NCBI RefSeq assembly: GCF_028621955.1
Contig: NZ_CP117516.1
Span: 2,192,001-2,256,000, forward strand
Origin: Erythrobacter sp. BLCC-B19
Lineage (GTDB): Bacteria > Pseudomonadota > Alphaproteobacteria > Sphingomonadales > Sphingomonadaceae
DNA: 64,000 bases
Direction: 5' to 3'
Shown here piece after piece: positions 37,165 to 47,866 of the stretch. The notes under the pieces were generated by a model. That model was not told the DNA's origin. It made no database searches and saw only the letters and a program-made list of their open reading frames with translations. Positions within the stretch are counted from its first letter, which is position 1. Each line of letters opens with the position of its first letter. Both the position numbers and the translations under genes were made by a program.

Positions 37165-38642
37165 TGAACGCACCTGTTGCGCATCCCTTGTTGCACCATT
37201 GGCCGGTTATGACGCGCGATGCGCTGCCCTTGGCGCTGTGGAGCGCGGCTGAAATCGCGGCGGCGTGCCGAGGCGCGGCCAGCCACGACTTTCAGGCGAG
37301 CGGCGTCGAAATGGACTCGCGCGATGTGAAGCCGGGGGATGTTTTCGTCGCCCTCAAGGGCGAGGCGATGGACGGCCACCGCTTTATCGACGCCGCCTTT
37401 GCCAAGGGGGCTGTTGCCGCAATCGTCGATCGCCCCGTGGAATATCCCCATGTGCTGGTCAGCGACACGACGCAGGCGCTTCACGATCTCGCCCACGCTG
37501 CCCGCGACCGCGCGGTCGAGGCTGTGCGGATCGCGATCACCGGATCGGTCGGCAAGACAGGGATGAAGGAGGCGATCTTCGCTTGCCTCGACCGCGCCAG
37601 CCGGGGCGCAGCGCATCGTTCGGTGCGCAGCTACAACAACCATGTCGGCGTGCCCCTGAGCCTCGCCCGCCTGCCCGCCCGCGCAAAGTTCGGCGTGTTC
37701 GAGATGGGGATGAACCATTCCGGCGAAATCGCGCCGCTGGCCGCCCATGCCCGCCCGCACGTCGCCCTGATTACCACCATCGCCCCTGCCCATATCGAGA
37801 ACCTCGGCAGCCTTGAGGCGATCGCCGACGAGAAGGCGCAGATCTTCACCGGCCTCGTGCCCGGCGGGGTGGCGATCATTCCGGCGGATAGCGAGTGGGC
37901 CGACCGCATGATCGGCCACGCCCGCGCCTGCGGCGCCAAGATCGTCACCTTCGGGCGCGCCAAGGGTGCCGACGTGCGGCTGCTCGATGCCATTCCGGCA
38001 CCGGGCGGCGGCTCGCTCGTCACCGCCGATCTCGGCGACCGGCGCATCTGTTACACCATCGCCGAACCGGGCGAGCACTGGATCGTCAACTCATTGGGCG
38101 TGATGGCGGCTGTGCGCGCGGCGGGCGGCGACCTCGCCAGCGCGGGGCTGGCGCTGGCCGAGATGGGTGGGCTGAAGGGCCGCGGCGCGCGCCATACCCT
38201 CTCTGTCCCCGGCGGCACCGCGCTGCTGATCGACGAAAGCTACAACGCCAATCCCGCCTCGATGCGCGCGACCCTCAAGGCGCTGGCCGCCACGCCCGCC
38301 ACCCGGCGGCTGGCTGTGCTGGGTGCGATGAAGGAGCTCGGCGATTTCAGCGATGCCTTCCACCGCCAGCTGGCCGAGCCGATCATCGAGGCGGGCGTTA
38401 CCCATGTCATCCTCGTCGGCCCCGAGATGGGCGCGCTGGCCGAGGAACTGGGGAAAGTCGGCAGCGCCTCGCTTGGCAAGGCACCCGGCTTCGCCCATTG
38501 CGAAGGGCCAGCCGAGGCGATTGCGGCGCTCGGGCAATTCGGCCTGACGCAAGGGGATGCGGTGCTGGTCAAGGGATCCAATTCGGTCGGGTTGGGCCGG
38601 CTGGTGTCACACTTTACCGACAAGGCGCATAGCCAAGGCTGA
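37164..38642 (+). CDS. murF: UDP-MurNAc-tripeptide-D-Ala-D-Ala ligase
   Basis: A 492-residue Mur ligase completing the pentapeptide precursor. It has the ATP loop GSVGKTG (127-133), YNNHVGVPLSLAR, FEMGMNHSGEI and DESYNANPASMRATLKAL. The ATG at 37164 has GGAGG upstream; an ATG at 37143 lies inside murE and is ignored. A short leader of about 20 residues precedes the first domain. Confidence 0.97.
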   Translation: MNAPVAHPLLHHWPVMTRDALPLALWSAAEIAAACRGAASHDFQASGVEMDSRDVKPGDVFVALKGEAMDGHRFIDAAFAKGAVAAIVDRPVEYPHVLVSDTTQALHDLAHAARDRAVEAVRIAITGSVGKTGMKEAIFACLDRASRGAAHRSVRSYNNHVGVPLSLARLPARAKFGVFEMGMNHSGEIAPLAAHARPHVALITTIAPAHIENLGSLEAIADEKAQIFTGLVPGGVAIIPADSEWADRMIGHARACGAKIVTFGRAKGADVRLLDAIPAPGGGSLVTADLGDRRICYTIAEPGEHWIVNSLGVMAAVRAAGGDLASAGLALAEMGGLKGRGARHTLSVPGGTALLIDESYNANPASMRATLKALAATPATRRLAVLGAMKELGDFSDAFHRQLAEPIIEAGVTHVILVGPEMGALAEELGKVGSASLGKAPGFAHCEGPAEAIAALGQFGLTQGDAVLVKGSNSVGLGRLVSHFTDKAHSQG

Positions 38643-38675
38643 GGCCCGACGCTCCGGGCGCCAAGGGACGACTGA

Positions 38676-39746
38676 ATGCTCTATCTTCTTGCCGAGTGGC
38701 TTGGCTTCGAAGGCATCCTCAATCTGGTGCGCTACCAGAGCTTTCGCGCGGGCGCGACGCTGATGACAGCGCTGGTGATCGGCCTTGTGATCGGCGAGCG
38801 CTTCATCAATTTTCTGCGCGTGCGCCAGGGCAAGGGGCAGCCGATCCGCCTGGACGGCCCGCAATCGCACCTCGCCAAGCGCGGCACGCCGACGATGGGC
38901 GGCCTCTTGATCCTGACCGCGCTGACGGCTTCGATGCTGCTGTGGATGGATCTCACCAGTCCGTTCGTCTGGGCGTGCATGGCCGTGACGATCGGTTTCG
39001 GGGTGATCGGCTTCCTCGACGATTACGACAAGGTCTCCAAGAACAGTCACGCAGGCGTGCCCGCGCGGGTGCGGCTGCTGGGCGAGTTCGTGGTGGCGGG
39101 CGTCGCCAGCTGGCTGATCGTCAGCCAGATCAACACCAACCTCTACCTCCCTTTCCTCACCGGCGTGAGCATTCCGCTGGGGCCGGCCTATTATGTCTTT
39201 GCCGCCTTCGTGATCGTGGGCGCGGGCAATGCGGTGAACCTGACCGACGGGCTGGATGGTCTTGCGATCATGCCGGTGATCATCGCGGCAGGCACCTTTG
39301 CGATCATCGCCTATCTGGTGGACCGGGCGGATTTCTCGAACTACCTCGGCATCCCCCACGTTCCGGGCGCAGGGGAGCTGGCGATTTTCTGTGCCGCGAT
39401 CATGGGGGCAGGGCTTGCCTTCCTGTGGTTCAACGCGCCGCCTGCTGCCGTGTTCATGGGTGACACCGGCAGCCTTGCCCTTGGCGGGGCGCTGGGGGCG
39501 ATTGCGGTCGCTTCGCACCATGAAGTCGTGCTCGGCATTGTTGGCGGGCTGTTCGTTCTTGAAGCAGTGAGCGTGATCGTTCAGGTGTTCTGGTTCAAGC
39601 GCACGGGCCGCCGCGTGTTCAAGATGGCGCCGATCCACCACCACTTCGAACAGCTCGGATGGAGCGAGAGCAAGGTCGTGATCCGCTTCTGGATCATCGC
39701 CATCGTGCTCGCGCTGATCGGGCTGTCGACGCTCAAGCTGCGATAG
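38676..39746 (+). CDS. mraY: phospho-MurNAc-pentapeptide transferase
   Basis: A 356-residue polytopic inner membrane enzyme making lipid I from UDP-MurNAc-pentapeptide and undecaprenyl phosphate. It has the catalytic Asp pair in DDYDK (115-119), the [10 protein letters not shown] motif, [12 protein letters not shown], and the His-rich APIHHHFE loop. About ten membrane segments are predicted. It follows murF after a 33-bp gap. Confidence 0.98.
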   Translation: MLYLLAEWLGFEGILNLVRYQSFRAGATLMTALVIGLVIGERFINFLRVRQGKGQPIRLDGPQSHLAKRGTPTMGGLLILTALTASMLLWMDLTSPFVWACMAVTIGFGVIGFLDDYDKVSKNSHAGVPARVRLLGEFVVAGVASWLIVSQINTNLYLPFLTGVSIPLGPAYYVFAAFVIVGAGNAVNLTDGLDGLAIMPVIIAAGTFAIIAYLVDRADFSNYLGIPHVPGAGELAIFCAAIMGAGLAFLWFNAPPAAVFMGDTGSLALGGALGAIAVASHHEVVLGIVGGLFVLEAVSVIVQVFWFKRTGRRVFKMAPIHHHFEQLGWSESKVVIRFWIIAIVLALIGLSTLKLR

Positions 39747-39761
39747 GGAGAGCCGCTCCCC

Positions 39762-41126
39762 GTGATCACCTCACCCGCCTTCAAGTCCAAGCGTTACGCG
39801 GTGCTCGGCCTCGCGCGCTCGGGCGCGGCGGCGGCTGAGGCGCTGCTGGCGAGCGGGGCAGAGGTGATCGCGTGGGATCGCCAGCCGCACGCGCGCGAAC
39901 CGTTCGAGGGGCGCTGCCGGCTGATCGATCCGCTCGAACTTGACCTCACCGGCTTTGCCGGCGTCGTGGTCTCGCCCGGCGTGCCGCTCAACGCGCACCC
40001 CATCGGGCCGCACACATGGCAATATGGCCTGCCCGTGATCGGCGACATCGAATTGTTCGCCAGCGCCCGCGCCAGCCTGCCGCCGCACCGCGTGGTCGGG
40101 ATCACCGGCACCAACGGCAAGTCGACCACCACCGCGCTGGTCCACCATATCCTCCAGACCGCAGGCGTGCCGAGCCTGATGGGCGGCAATATCGGCGATC
40201 CGATCCTGGGGCAGGATCCGCTGCCCGAAGGGGGCGTCTATGTGCTGGAACTGTCGAGCTTCCAGATCGACCTCACCTTCACGCTCGATTGCGATGTCGC
40301 GGCGCTGACCAATATCACGCCGGACCACCTCGATCGCTATGCCAGTTTCGCCGCCTATGCCGCCTCGAAGGAGCGGCTGTTCCAGATGCAGCAGGCCGGC
40401 ACCGCGGTGATCTGCGCCGAGGACGAGCCGAGCATCGGCATCGCCGAGGGGCTGGAGACGGCGGGCAAGCCGCTGGTGCGGGTGGCGACGGCTGATCTCG
40501 ATGCGGCGGGGCTGGCAGACGGCCGCTCGCCCTCGCTCGCCGGGCCGCACAACGCCCAGAACGCCGCCGTCGCGGTGGCGATCTGCCGCCAGCTGGGCCT
40601 TGCCGACGCGCAGATTGCCGCAGGCCTTGCCACCTATCGCGGCCTCCCACACCGGATGGAGCGGGTGTGCGAGGTAGACGGGGTCACCTATATCAACGAC
40701 AGCAAGGCGACCAATGCGGCTTCGGCGGCGCCGGCGCTCGCTGCCTTCCCGCCTGATCCTGCGATCAATGCGGGGAGCCCCCGGATTCACTGGATCGTCG
40801 GCGGACTGCCCAAGGAAGACGGCCTTGGCGCCTGCGCCGATCATCTCGCCAACATTGCGGCCGCCTACACCGTGGGTGAGGCCGGACCGATGTTTGCCGA
40901 TCTGCTCGAGGCTCAGGTCAAGGTCGAACGCTGCGAGCTCATCAGCGAAGCCGTGCGCCGCGCCGCCGAGGTCGCGCGCCCGGGCGAGGTCGTGCTGCTC
41001 TCGCCCGCCTGTGCCAGTTACGATCAGTTCCGCGATTACGAGAAGCGCGGCCACCACTTCCGGCAGATGGTCGGCGTGATCACGGGCTGCGATACGGGCG
41101 ATGACGGGCGGAGCATCCTGCCATGA
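39762..41126 (+). CDS. murD: UDP-MurNAc-L-Ala-D-Glu ligase
   Basis: A 454-residue Mur ligase adding D-Glu. It has an N-terminal Rossmann segment VLGLARSGAA, the ATP loop GTNGKST (116-122), NITPDHLDRY, LPHRMERV and NDSKATNAAS. It starts with GTG at 39762 behind GGGAG. The stop overlaps the ftsW ATG by four bases. Confidence 0.97.
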   Translation: MITSPAFKSKRYAVLGLARSGAAAAEALLASGAEVIAWDRQPHAREPFEGRCRLIDPLELDLTGFAGVVVSPGVPLNAHPIGPHTWQYGLPVIGDIELFASARASLPPHRVVGITGTNGKSTTTALVHHILQTAGVPSLMGGNIGDPILGQDPLPEGGVYVLELSSFQIDLTFTLDCDVAALTNITPDHLDRYASFAAYAASKERLFQMQQAGTAVICAEDEPSIGIAEGLETAGKPLVRVATADLDAAGLADGRSPSLAGPHNAQNAAVAVAICRQLGLADAQIAAGLATYRGLPHRMERVCEVDGVTYINDSKATNAASAAPALAAFPPDPAINAGSPRIHWIVGGLPKEDGLGACADHLANIAAAYTVGEAGPMFADLLEAQVKVERCELISEAVRRAAEVARPGEVVLLSPACASYDQFRDYEKRGHHFRQMVGVITGCDTGDDGRSILP

Positions 41127-42352
41127 CCGCGCCTGCCTATACCCCAATGACCAGAGGCCCGGGAAGCTACCTCCCGCCTGCTCCGGTCAGCAAGCGCTGG
41201 CGCGATTCCCTGCGCATCTGGTGGCGCGAAATCGACAAGGTGCTGCTGCTGCTGATCGGGCTGCTGATGGCGCTCGGGACGATTGCGGTCGCCGCCGCCT
41301 CGCCCGCCAGCGCCGACCAGCTGTCGACCGCGAAGGTGACGCTCGACGAGTTCATGTTCTTCAAGCGCCACATCATCTTCCAGCTGATGGGCCTTGGGCT
41401 GATGATCGGCCTCAGCTTCCTCAGCCGCGACAAGGCACGGCAATTGGGGATCGTGGTCGGTGCGATCATGCTGGCGCTGCTGTTCGTGGTGCCCTTCATC
41501 GGCGAGGAAAAAAACGGCGCGCGGCGCTGGATCAATGTCGGCATGAGCCTGCAGCCGTCGGAGTTCTTGAAGCCCGGCTTTGCCATCATCTGCGCCTGGA
41601 TCCTCAGCTGGCGGCTGCGCGATCCGGGGCTGCCGGTGGTGTGGTACGTCACGGGCTTCTTCGGGCTGATTGCGGGCCTGCTGATGCTGCAGCCCAACCT
41701 TGGCGATGCGATCCTGTTCGGCGGGATCTGGCTGGTGATGGTGCTGCTGGCCGGGATGCCGTGGCAGCGCCTTGCCGCGCTGGGCGGGATTGGCGCAGGG
41801 GGGCTGATCCTCGCTTACCTGTTCTACGACAACGCCCGCCACCGCATTGACGGCTTTCTGGGCGGCGGCACCGCCTTCGATCAGGTTGACCTTGCCCAGC
41901 GCACCATCACCGCGGGCGGGTGGACGGGCACCGGCCTGTGGCTCGGCACGCGCAAGATGAACCTGCCCGAGGCGCATACCGATTACATCTTCTCGGTGAT
42001 CGGCGAGGAATTCGGCCTGCTGATGTGCGGCCTTGTGGTGCTGCTCTATTGCGGGCTGGTGCTGCGCGCGCTGCTGCGGCTGGTGGGGGAGGACAACCTC
42101 TTCGCGCTGCTGGCGGCGGCGGGCCTCATCACCCAGTTCGGCGGGCAGGCCTTCATCAACATCCTTGTGAACCTCAAGCTGTTCCCGTCCAAGGGGATGA
42201 CCCTGCCACTGATTTCCTACGGCGGTTCATCGACACTGGCGGTGTGCTTCACGCTTGGGCTATTGCTGGCGATCACCCGGCGCAACCCGTTCCTCGCCCG
42301 CGAAGGCGGGGGACTGCGCGAACTGATCGAACGCAAGGACACGCCCGCATGA
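41123..42352 (+). CDS. ftsW: septal lipid II glycosyltransferase FtsW
   Basis: A 409-residue SEDS-family polymerase acting with FtsI at the septum. It has about ten membrane helices after a 45-residue cytosolic N-terminus, the family segment GARRWINVGMSLQPSEFLKP, and the C-terminal FPSKGMTLPLISYGGSS. The catalytic Asp of SEDS proteins is expected in the large extracytoplasmic loop. ATGA overlaps with murD and murG. Confidence 0.96.
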   Translation: MTAPAYTPMTRGPGSYLPPAPVSKRWRDSLRIWWREIDKVLLLLIGLLMALGTIAVAAASPASADQLSTAKVTLDEFMFFKRHIIFQLMGLGLMIGLSFLSRDKARQLGIVVGAIMLALLFVVPFIGEEKNGARRWINVGMSLQPSEFLKPGFAIICAWILSWRLRDPGLPVVWYVTGFFGLIAGLLMLQPNLGDAILFGGIWLVMVLLAGMPWQRLAALGGIGAGGLILAYLFYDNARHRIDGFLGGGTAFDQVDLAQRTITAGGWTGTGLWLGTRKMNLPEAHTDYIFSVIGEEFGLLMCGLVVLLYCGLVLRALLRLVGEDNLFALLAAAGLITQFGGQAFINILVNLKLFPSKGMTLPLISYGGSSTLAVCFTLGLLLAITRRNPFLAREGGGLRELIERKDTPA

Positions 42353-43581
42353 CGAGCAGCCCCTCTCCCACCGGCGCATCCCGCCACTATGTGCTTGCCG
42401 CAGGCGGCACCGGCGGGCACCTGATCCCGGCCTTTGCGCTGGCGACGGAGCTGCACCTGCGGGGGCATCATGTCGCGCTGATCACCGATGATCGCGGCGC
42501 CGCGATCCCCGGAAAGCCCGATTTCCTGACGGCACACGTCCTGCCCGCAGGCCGCTTCGGCAAGAACCCGCTCGGCTGGCCCGCCGGGGTCAGCGCCGTG
42601 CTGGAAGGCCGGGCGATGGCGCTGCGCCTGTTCGAGACGTTCCAGCCTTCAGCCATCGTCGGCTTCGGCGGCTATCCGGCGCTGCCCGCTCTGCTCGCCG
42701 CCACGGCGGCAAAGCTACCGAGCATCGTCCACGAACAGAACGCCGTGCTCGGCCGGGTCAACCGGCTTCTCGCGGGCCGGGTCGATGCGATTGCGACCTC
42801 CTACGAGAAGGTCGATCGGCTGAAGCCCAAATATGCGGGGAAGGTTCACCTTGTCGGCAATCCGGTGCGCGCCGAGGTGCTTGCCTTGCGCGAACAGGAT
42901 TTCCCGGCCTTCACCGAAGAGAGCCTGCTGCGCATTCTGGTCACCGGCGGATCGCAGGGTGCGCGGGTTCTCTCGGATGTGGTGCCCGATGGCCTTGCCA
43001 TGCTCCCGCCCGCGCTGCGCCAGCGCTTGCAGGTCACCCAGCAATGCCGCCCGGAGGATCTCGACGCGGTGCGCAAGCGCTATGCCGAGCATGACATCCC
43101 GGCCGAACTCGGCACCTATTTCGAGGATATGCACGAACGCCTCGCCGACGCGCACCTGTTCATCGGCCGCGCGGGCGCTTCGACGATTGCGGAACTGACC
43201 GCAGTCGGCCGCCCCGCGATCCTGGTGCCGCTTCCCATCGCGACTGACGATCACCAGGCGGTCAACACCCGCGAGATGGTCAAGGCGGGCGGCGCGCGGA
43301 TGATCCGGCAGGATGCGTTCCAGCCCAAGGAGCTGGCCAAGCAGATTCAGGCGATGGCGATGAACCCCGCCAGCCTCGCAAACGCCGCGCATTGCGCCTT
43401 CAACTGTGGTCGGCCCGATGCGGCGCAAGCGCTCGCTGACCTTGTCGAGAGCATGAGCGGGATTGACCTGATGGACGTTATCCGGGTCGGTGAGGCAGTG
43501 CCCGCCACAACCCGGCTGCGCACCCGTGCCTCCACCGCTGCGGCGGGCGGCGAAAAGACCGAGGAACAGAACGCAGCATGA
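42349..43581 (+). CDS. murG: lipid II synthase, GlcNAc transferase MurG
   Basis: A 410-residue GT-B glycosyltransferase attaching GlcNAc to lipid I at the inner membrane. It has the first glycine-rich loop [11 protein letters not shown] (18-28), [25 protein letters not shown], and the donor site [10 protein letters not shown] plus [14 protein letters not shown] nonconserved tail of about 40 residues after the last helix makes it longer than the E. coli enzyme. It overlaps ftsW and murC by four bases. Confidence 0.97.
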   Translation: MTSSPSPTGASRHYVLAAGGTGGHLIPAFALATELHLRGHHVALITDDRGAAIPGKPDFLTAHVLPAGRFGKNPLGWPAGVSAVLEGRAMALRLFETFQPSAIVGFGGYPALPALLAATAAKLPSIVHEQNAVLGRVNRLLAGRVDAIATSYEKVDRLKPKYAGKVHLVGNPVRAEVLALREQDFPAFTEESLLRILVTGGSQGARVLSDVVPDGLAMLPPALRQRLQVTQQCRPEDLDAVRKRYAEHDIPAELGTYFEDMHERLADAHLFIGRAGASTIAELTAVGRPAILVPLPIATDDHQAVNTREMVKAGGARMIRQDAFQPKELAKQIQAMAMNPASLANAAHCAFNCGRPDAAQALADLVESMSGIDLMDVIRVGEAVPATTRLRTRASTAAAGGEKTEEQNAA

Positions 43582-45011
43582 AGGGCGTCGGCACCGATAT
43601 CGGCATTATCCACTTCGTCGGCATCGGCGGGATCGGGATGTCGGGCATCGCCGAGGTGATGCATAACCTGGGCTATCAGGTGCAGGGCAGCGACATCGCC
43701 GAAGGGCCGAGCGTCGAGCGTTTGCGCGCGCGCGGGATCACCGTCCACATCGGCCACCGCGCCGAGAATGTCGCGGGCGTGGCGGTGGTTGTCACCTCCA
43801 CCGCCGTGCGCCGCACCAACCCCGAAGTCGCAGCGGCGCTCGAAGCCCGCGTCCCCGTGGTGCGCCGCGCGGAAATGCTCGCCGAGCTGATGCGGCTGAA
43901 GTCGACCGTCGCGGTGGCGGGCACGCACGGCAAAACGACGACCACCTCGATGATCGCGACCCTGCTCGATGCGGGCGGGATCGACCCCACCGTCATTAAT
44001 GGCGGGATCATCGAGCAATATGGCTCCAACGCCCGCCTTGGCGATTCCGACTGGATGGTGGTCGAGGCTGACGAGAGCGACGGCAGCTTCCTGCGCCTTG
44101 ATGGCACCATCGCGGTCGTCACCAATATCGATCCCGAGCACCTCGATCACTACGGCGATTTCGAGGGCGTGAAGAAGGCGTTTGTGGAGTTCATCCACAA
44201 CGTCCCCTTCTATGGCGCGGCGGTGCTGTGTGTCGATCATCCGGTGGTGCAGGCGGTGATCGGCGCGGTGCGCGACCGCAAGGTCGTGACCTATGGCTTC
44301 TCGCTCCAGGCCGATATCTGCGGTGTGAACGTGCGAAGCGAGGACGGGGGCAACACCTTCGACGTGATCGTGCGCCAGCGCGGACTTGAGGATCGCCGGA
44401 TCGAGGGCGTGCACCTGCCCATGCCCGGCCGCCACAATGTCCAGAACGCCTTGGCCGCGATTGCCGTCGCGATCGAGATGGGTTGCAGCGACGATGTGAT
44501 CCGCACCGGCTTTGCCCGCTTCGGCGGCGTGCGGCGGCGGTTCACCAAGGTCGGCAGTGTCGACGTTTCGGGCGGCACAGTCACCGTGATCGACGACTAC
44601 GCCCACCACCCGGTCGAAATCCGCGCCGTGCTCGCCGCCGCGCGCGAGGCTGTCGGCAGCAGCGGAGGCCGGGTTATCGCGGTCGCCCAGCCGCACCGCT
44701 ATTCGCGCCTCAATGACCTGATGGACGATTTCCAGTCGTGCTTCGACGATGCCGATATCGCCTATGTCGCCCCGGTCTATCCGGCGGGCGAGGAGCCGAT
44801 CCCGGGGGTCGATCACGCCGCGCTGGTGGCGGGGATGAAGGCGCGCGGGCACCGTGCCGCGCGCGAAATCGCCGGGGCCGACGCGCTGGCGCAAACGCTG
44901 TCGGGCGAGATTGCGCCGGGTGACCTCGTGGTGTGCCTTGGCGCGGGCGATATCACCAAGTGGGCGGCAGGGCTCGCCCCGGCGATCACGGCCAAGCGGG
45001 GCGCGGCATGA
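43578..45011 (+). CDS. murC: UDP-MurNAc-L-alanine ligase
   Basis: A 477-residue Mur ligase adding the first residue, L-Ala. It has [15 protein letters not shown] (12-26), the ATP loop AGTHGKTTT (114-122), [25 protein letters not shown] and the C-terminal [12 protein letters not shown]. All family motifs are intact. Its stop overlaps the murB ATG. Confidence 0.97.
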   Translation: MKGVGTDIGIIHFVGIGGIGMSGIAEVMHNLGYQVQGSDIAEGPSVERLRARGITVHIGHRAENVAGVAVVVTSTAVRRTNPEVAAALEARVPVVRRAEMLAELMRLKSTVAVAGTHGKTTTTSMIATLLDAGGIDPTVINGGIIEQYGSNARLGDSDWMVVEADESDGSFLRLDGTIAVVTNIDPEHLDHYGDFEGVKKAFVEFIHNVPFYGAAVLCVDHPVVQAVIGAVRDRKVVTYGFSLQADICGVNVRSEDGGNTFDVIVRQRGLEDRRIEGVHLPMPGRHNVQNALAAIAVAIEMGCSDDVIRTGFARFGGVRRRFTKVGSVDVSGGTVTVIDDYAHHPVEIRAVLAAAREAVGSSGGRVIAVAQPHRYSRLNDLMDDFQSCFDDADIAYVAPVYPAGEEPIPGVDHAALVAGMKARGHRAAREIAGADALAQTLSGEIAPGDLVVCLGAGDITKWAAGLAPAITAKRGAA

Positions 45012-45973
45012 ACCAGCCCGGCGACAGCTACGACTTCGATGACGGCAGCGCCCCCACCTGCGCGGTGGAAGGTGCCGTCTCCGCCCCTGTGCCGCTCGAG
45101 GGCATTCGCGGCAAGCTCACCTGCAAGGCCCCGCTCGCGCCCTATACCTGGTTCAAGACCGGCGGCCCGGCCGACTGGCTGTTCGAGCCGGCCGACCTGG
45201 AAGACCTGAAGCTGTTTCTCGAACGGCTGGCGGGCGAGATCCCGGTGATGGCATTGGGCCTCGGCTCGAACATGATCGTGCGCGACGGCGGAGTGCCCGG
45301 CGTGGTGGTGCGGCTCGGCAAGAGCTTCGCCAAGGTCGAGCACACGGGCGAGCTGGAACTCACCTGCGGCGGCGGGGCAAGCGGGATTCTGGTCGCCTCC
45401 ACCGCGCGCGATCTCGGCATTGCGGGCCTCGAATTCCTGCGCGGGATCCCCGGCACGGTGGGCGGCTTCGTGCGCATGAATGGCGGCGCTTACGGGCGCG
45501 AGGTGGCCGATGTGCTGCTCGACTGCGCGGTGATCCTGCACGATGGCAGCTTCATCACCCTGAACGCGGCCGAACTCGAGTATTCCTACCGCCATTCGGC
45601 CCTGCCCGAAGGCGCGATTGTCGTTTCGGCCCGGTTCCGGGGCCATCCGGGCGAGCCTGCCGCTATCGGCGCCGAGATGGACCGCATCGCCGCCGCGCGC
45701 GAGGCCAGCCAGCCGCTGCGCACCAAGACCGGCGGATCGACCTTCAAGAACCCCGAGGGCCACAAGGCTTGGCAGCTTGTCGATCAGGCGGGCTGCCGCG
45801 GTCTCACCTTGGGCGGCGCGCAGGTCAGCGAGAAGCACACCAACTTCCTCATCAACACCGGCACTGCCACCAGCGCCGACATCGAAGGTCTGGGCGAGCT
45901 GGTGCGCGACAAGGTCTATGCCGCGACCGGCGTGAGCCTTGAGTGGGAAATCCAGAGAGTGGGACGTCCGTGA
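45008..45973 (+). CDS. murB: UDP-N-acetylenolpyruvylglucosamine reductase
   Basis: A 321-residue FAD enzyme producing UDP-MurNAc. It has [16 protein letters not shown] at the start of the FAD-binding domain, [35 protein letters not shown] and the active-site GGSTFKNP with the proton-donor Ser. A 35-residue N-terminal extension that looks disordered precedes the fold. The chosen ATG overlaps the murC stop. Confidence 0.96.
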   Translation: MNQPGDSYDFDDGSAPTCAVEGAVSAPVPLEGIRGKLTCKAPLAPYTWFKTGGPADWLFEPADLEDLKLFLERLAGEIPVMALGLGSNMIVRDGGVPGVVVRLGKSFAKVEHTGELELTCGGGASGILVASTARDLGIAGLEFLRGIPGTVGGFVRMNGGAYGREVADVLLDCAVILHDGSFITLNAAELEYSYRHSALPEGAIVVSARFRGHPGEPAAIGAEMDRIAAAREASQPLRTKTGGSTFKNPEGHKAWQLVDQAGCRGLTLGGAQVSEKHTNFLINTGTATSADIEGLGELVRDKVYAATGVSLEWEIQRVGRP

Positions 45974-46962
45974 GCCTTCCTAAACTCCACGTCGCTGTCC
46001 TGATGGGCGGCTGGGCCAATGAACGCCCCGTCTCGCTGACCAGCGGCGCGGGCGTGGCCGATGCGCTCGAAAGCAAGGGCCACCGCGTCACCCGCATCGA
46101 CATGGGGCGCGACGTTGCGCTCAGGCTGCATGAGGCCAAGCCCGATGTCGTGTTCAACGCGCTCCACGGGGTGCCGGGTGAGGACGGGACGGTGCAGGGG
46201 ATGCTCGACCTGATGGGCCTCGCCTATACCCACTCCGGCCTCGCCACCTCGGTGATCGCGATCGACAAGCAGCTGACCAAGCAGGCGCTGGTGCCGCATG
46301 GCATCCCGATGCCCGGCGGGCGGATCGTGACGCGCGATGAGCTCTACCAGCGCGACCCGCTGCCGCGCCCCTATGTGCTGAAGCCGGTGAACGAGGGCTC
46401 CTCGGTCGGTGTCGCGATCGTCACGGCGGACAGCAATGTCGGCAACCCGATCAGCCCGGACGCGCGCGGGCCGTGGCAGGAATTCGCCGAATTGCTCGCC
46501 GAACCCTTCATCAAGGGCCGCGAGCTGACCGCCGCCGTGCTCGATGGCCCCGATGGCCCGCGCGCATTGGGCGTCACCGAACTGGTGGTGGCGAGCGGCT
46601 TCTACGATTACGAGAACAAGTACACCGCCGGGCGCACCGAACATATCTTCCCCGCGAAGCTGCCGCCCGAAATCACCGCGCTTTGCGAGCAATACGCGGT
46701 CAAGGCGCATCAGGTGCTGGGCTGCCACGGCACCAGCCGCACCGATTTCCGCTGGGACGAGGAAGCGGGCGAGGACGGGCTGTTCGTGCTCGAAACCAAC
46801 ACCCAGCCGGGCATGACGCCGCTCAGCCTCGTGCCCGAGCAGGCGGCAGGCCGGGGTATTCCTTATGCCGATCTGGTCGAGATGCTGGTAGCCGAGGCGC
46901 TCCGGGTTCACGCAGGCAAGCAAGCGAAGGGGGGCACGCATGGCACAGAAGATCAGGCGTAA
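45970..46962 (+). CDS. ddl: D-alanine-D-alanine ligase
   Basis: A 330-residue ATP-grasp ligase. I take the GTG at 45970, which overlaps the murB stop as in the rest of the operon; a GTG at 45943 is also in frame. It has VLMGGWANERPVSLTSG at the N-terminus, YVLKPVNEGSSVG in the ATP-binding domain, and FVLETNTQPGMTPLSL with metal-binding Glu/Asn. Trp replaces a usual Ser/Thr in GGWANER, as in many relatives. Its 3' end overlaps ftsQ by 23 bases. Confidence 0.95.
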   Translation: MSLPKLHVAVLMGGWANERPVSLTSGAGVADALESKGHRVTRIDMGRDVALRLHEAKPDVVFNALHGVPGEDGTVQGMLDLMGLAYTHSGLATSVIAIDKQLTKQALVPHGIPMPGGRIVTRDELYQRDPLPRPYVLKPVNEGSSVGVAIVTADSNVGNPISPDARGPWQEFAELLAEPFIKGRELTAAVLDGPDGPRALGVTELVVASGFYDYENKYTAGRTEHIFPAKLPPEITALCEQYAVKAHQVLGCHGTSRTDFRWDEEAGEDGLFVLETNTQPGMTPLSLVPEQAAGRGIPYADLVEMLVAEALRVHAGKQAKGGTHGTEDQA

Positions 46963-47866
46963 CACCACCACCGGCGTGCGGCGCGCGGCCAAGGCGCAGA
47001 GCCGCGCGGTCACCGCGCGCAAGGCGCGTGGGTCGGCCAGCGGGATCATCGACAAGGTGATGGGTGCGCTGCCCTTCACCGAGGAGCAGTGGAGCCGCGT
47101 CTGGCTCGCCACGATCATCGGCGGCGGGGTGGGGATCGCCTTTATCATCGCCAGCCTTGCCGGCGTTCCCGCACTGGCGCAGGCGCAGGTTGCCGCGATT
47201 GCTGCCGATGCCGGGTTCGAGGTGCGCCATGTCCGCGTCACCGGAACCAACCGGATGGACGAGCAGGAGGTCTATGCCCGCGCGCTCGCCACCCGCAATC
47301 AGGCGATGCCGGATGTCGATCTTGCCAAGCTGCGCACCGAGCTGCGCGCGCTGCCGTGGGTCAAGGACGCGCGGGTTTCGATCCAGCTGCCGCACACGCT
47401 CGCCATCGACATCGTCGAGCGCACGCCCCACGCCGTGCTCGAACGGGCCGACCGCCTGATGCTGGTCGACGCGACCGGGGTCGAACTGGAGCCCGTCAGC
47501 GCCGAGAAGGCCAAGGGAATGTTGCGGCTCGCAGGGCCGGGGGCGGCCAAGCAGGCGCGCGCGCTTGAAACGCTGCTCGCGGCCGCGCCTGCGCTGGCGC
47601 CCAAGGTCGAAGCGGCCGAATGGGTCGGCAACCGCCGCTGGAACCTGACCTTCAACACCGGCCAGTTGCTCGCGCTGCCCGAAGGCGCGGATGTGGCGGC
47701 GAGCGCGCTGGTCAAGTTCGCACGACTGGACGGGAAGAACCGGCTGCTCGGCGGCAAGGTGCTCGCCTTCGATATGCGCAATCCGCCGCGGCTTTACCTG
47801 CGCCTGCCCCAGCCGGTCGGCGGGCCCAAGGTGGTCGCTGCCGAGGATGACGGGGAGACCACCTGA
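46940..47866 (+). CDS. ftsQ: cell division protein FtsQ
   Basis: A 308-residue bitopic divisome protein bridging early and late components. A basic cytosolic N-terminus (about 1-50), membrane helix at about 55-75, POTRA domain beginning EVRHVRVTGTNRMDEQEV (about 94-111) with LPWVKDARVSIQLPHTLAIDIVER, and a C-terminal domain typical of FtsQ. An IDIVER(T) stretch and EAAEWVGNRRWNL are recognisable. Position before ftsA confirms it. Confidence 0.95.
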   Translation: MAQKIRRNTTTGVRRAAKAQSRAVTARKARGSASGIIDKVMGALPFTEEQWSRVWLATIIGGGVGIAFIIASLAGVPALAQAQVAAIAADAGFEVRHVRVTGTNRMDEQEVYARALATRNQAMPDVDLAKLRTELRALPWVKDARVSIQLPHTLAIDIVERTPHAVLERADRLMLVDATGVELEPVSAEKAKGMLRLAGPGAAKQARALETLLAAAPALAPKVEAAEWVGNRRWNLTFNTGQLLALPEGADVAASALVKFARLDGKNRLLGGKVLAFDMRNPPRLYLRLPQPVGGPKVVAAEDDGETT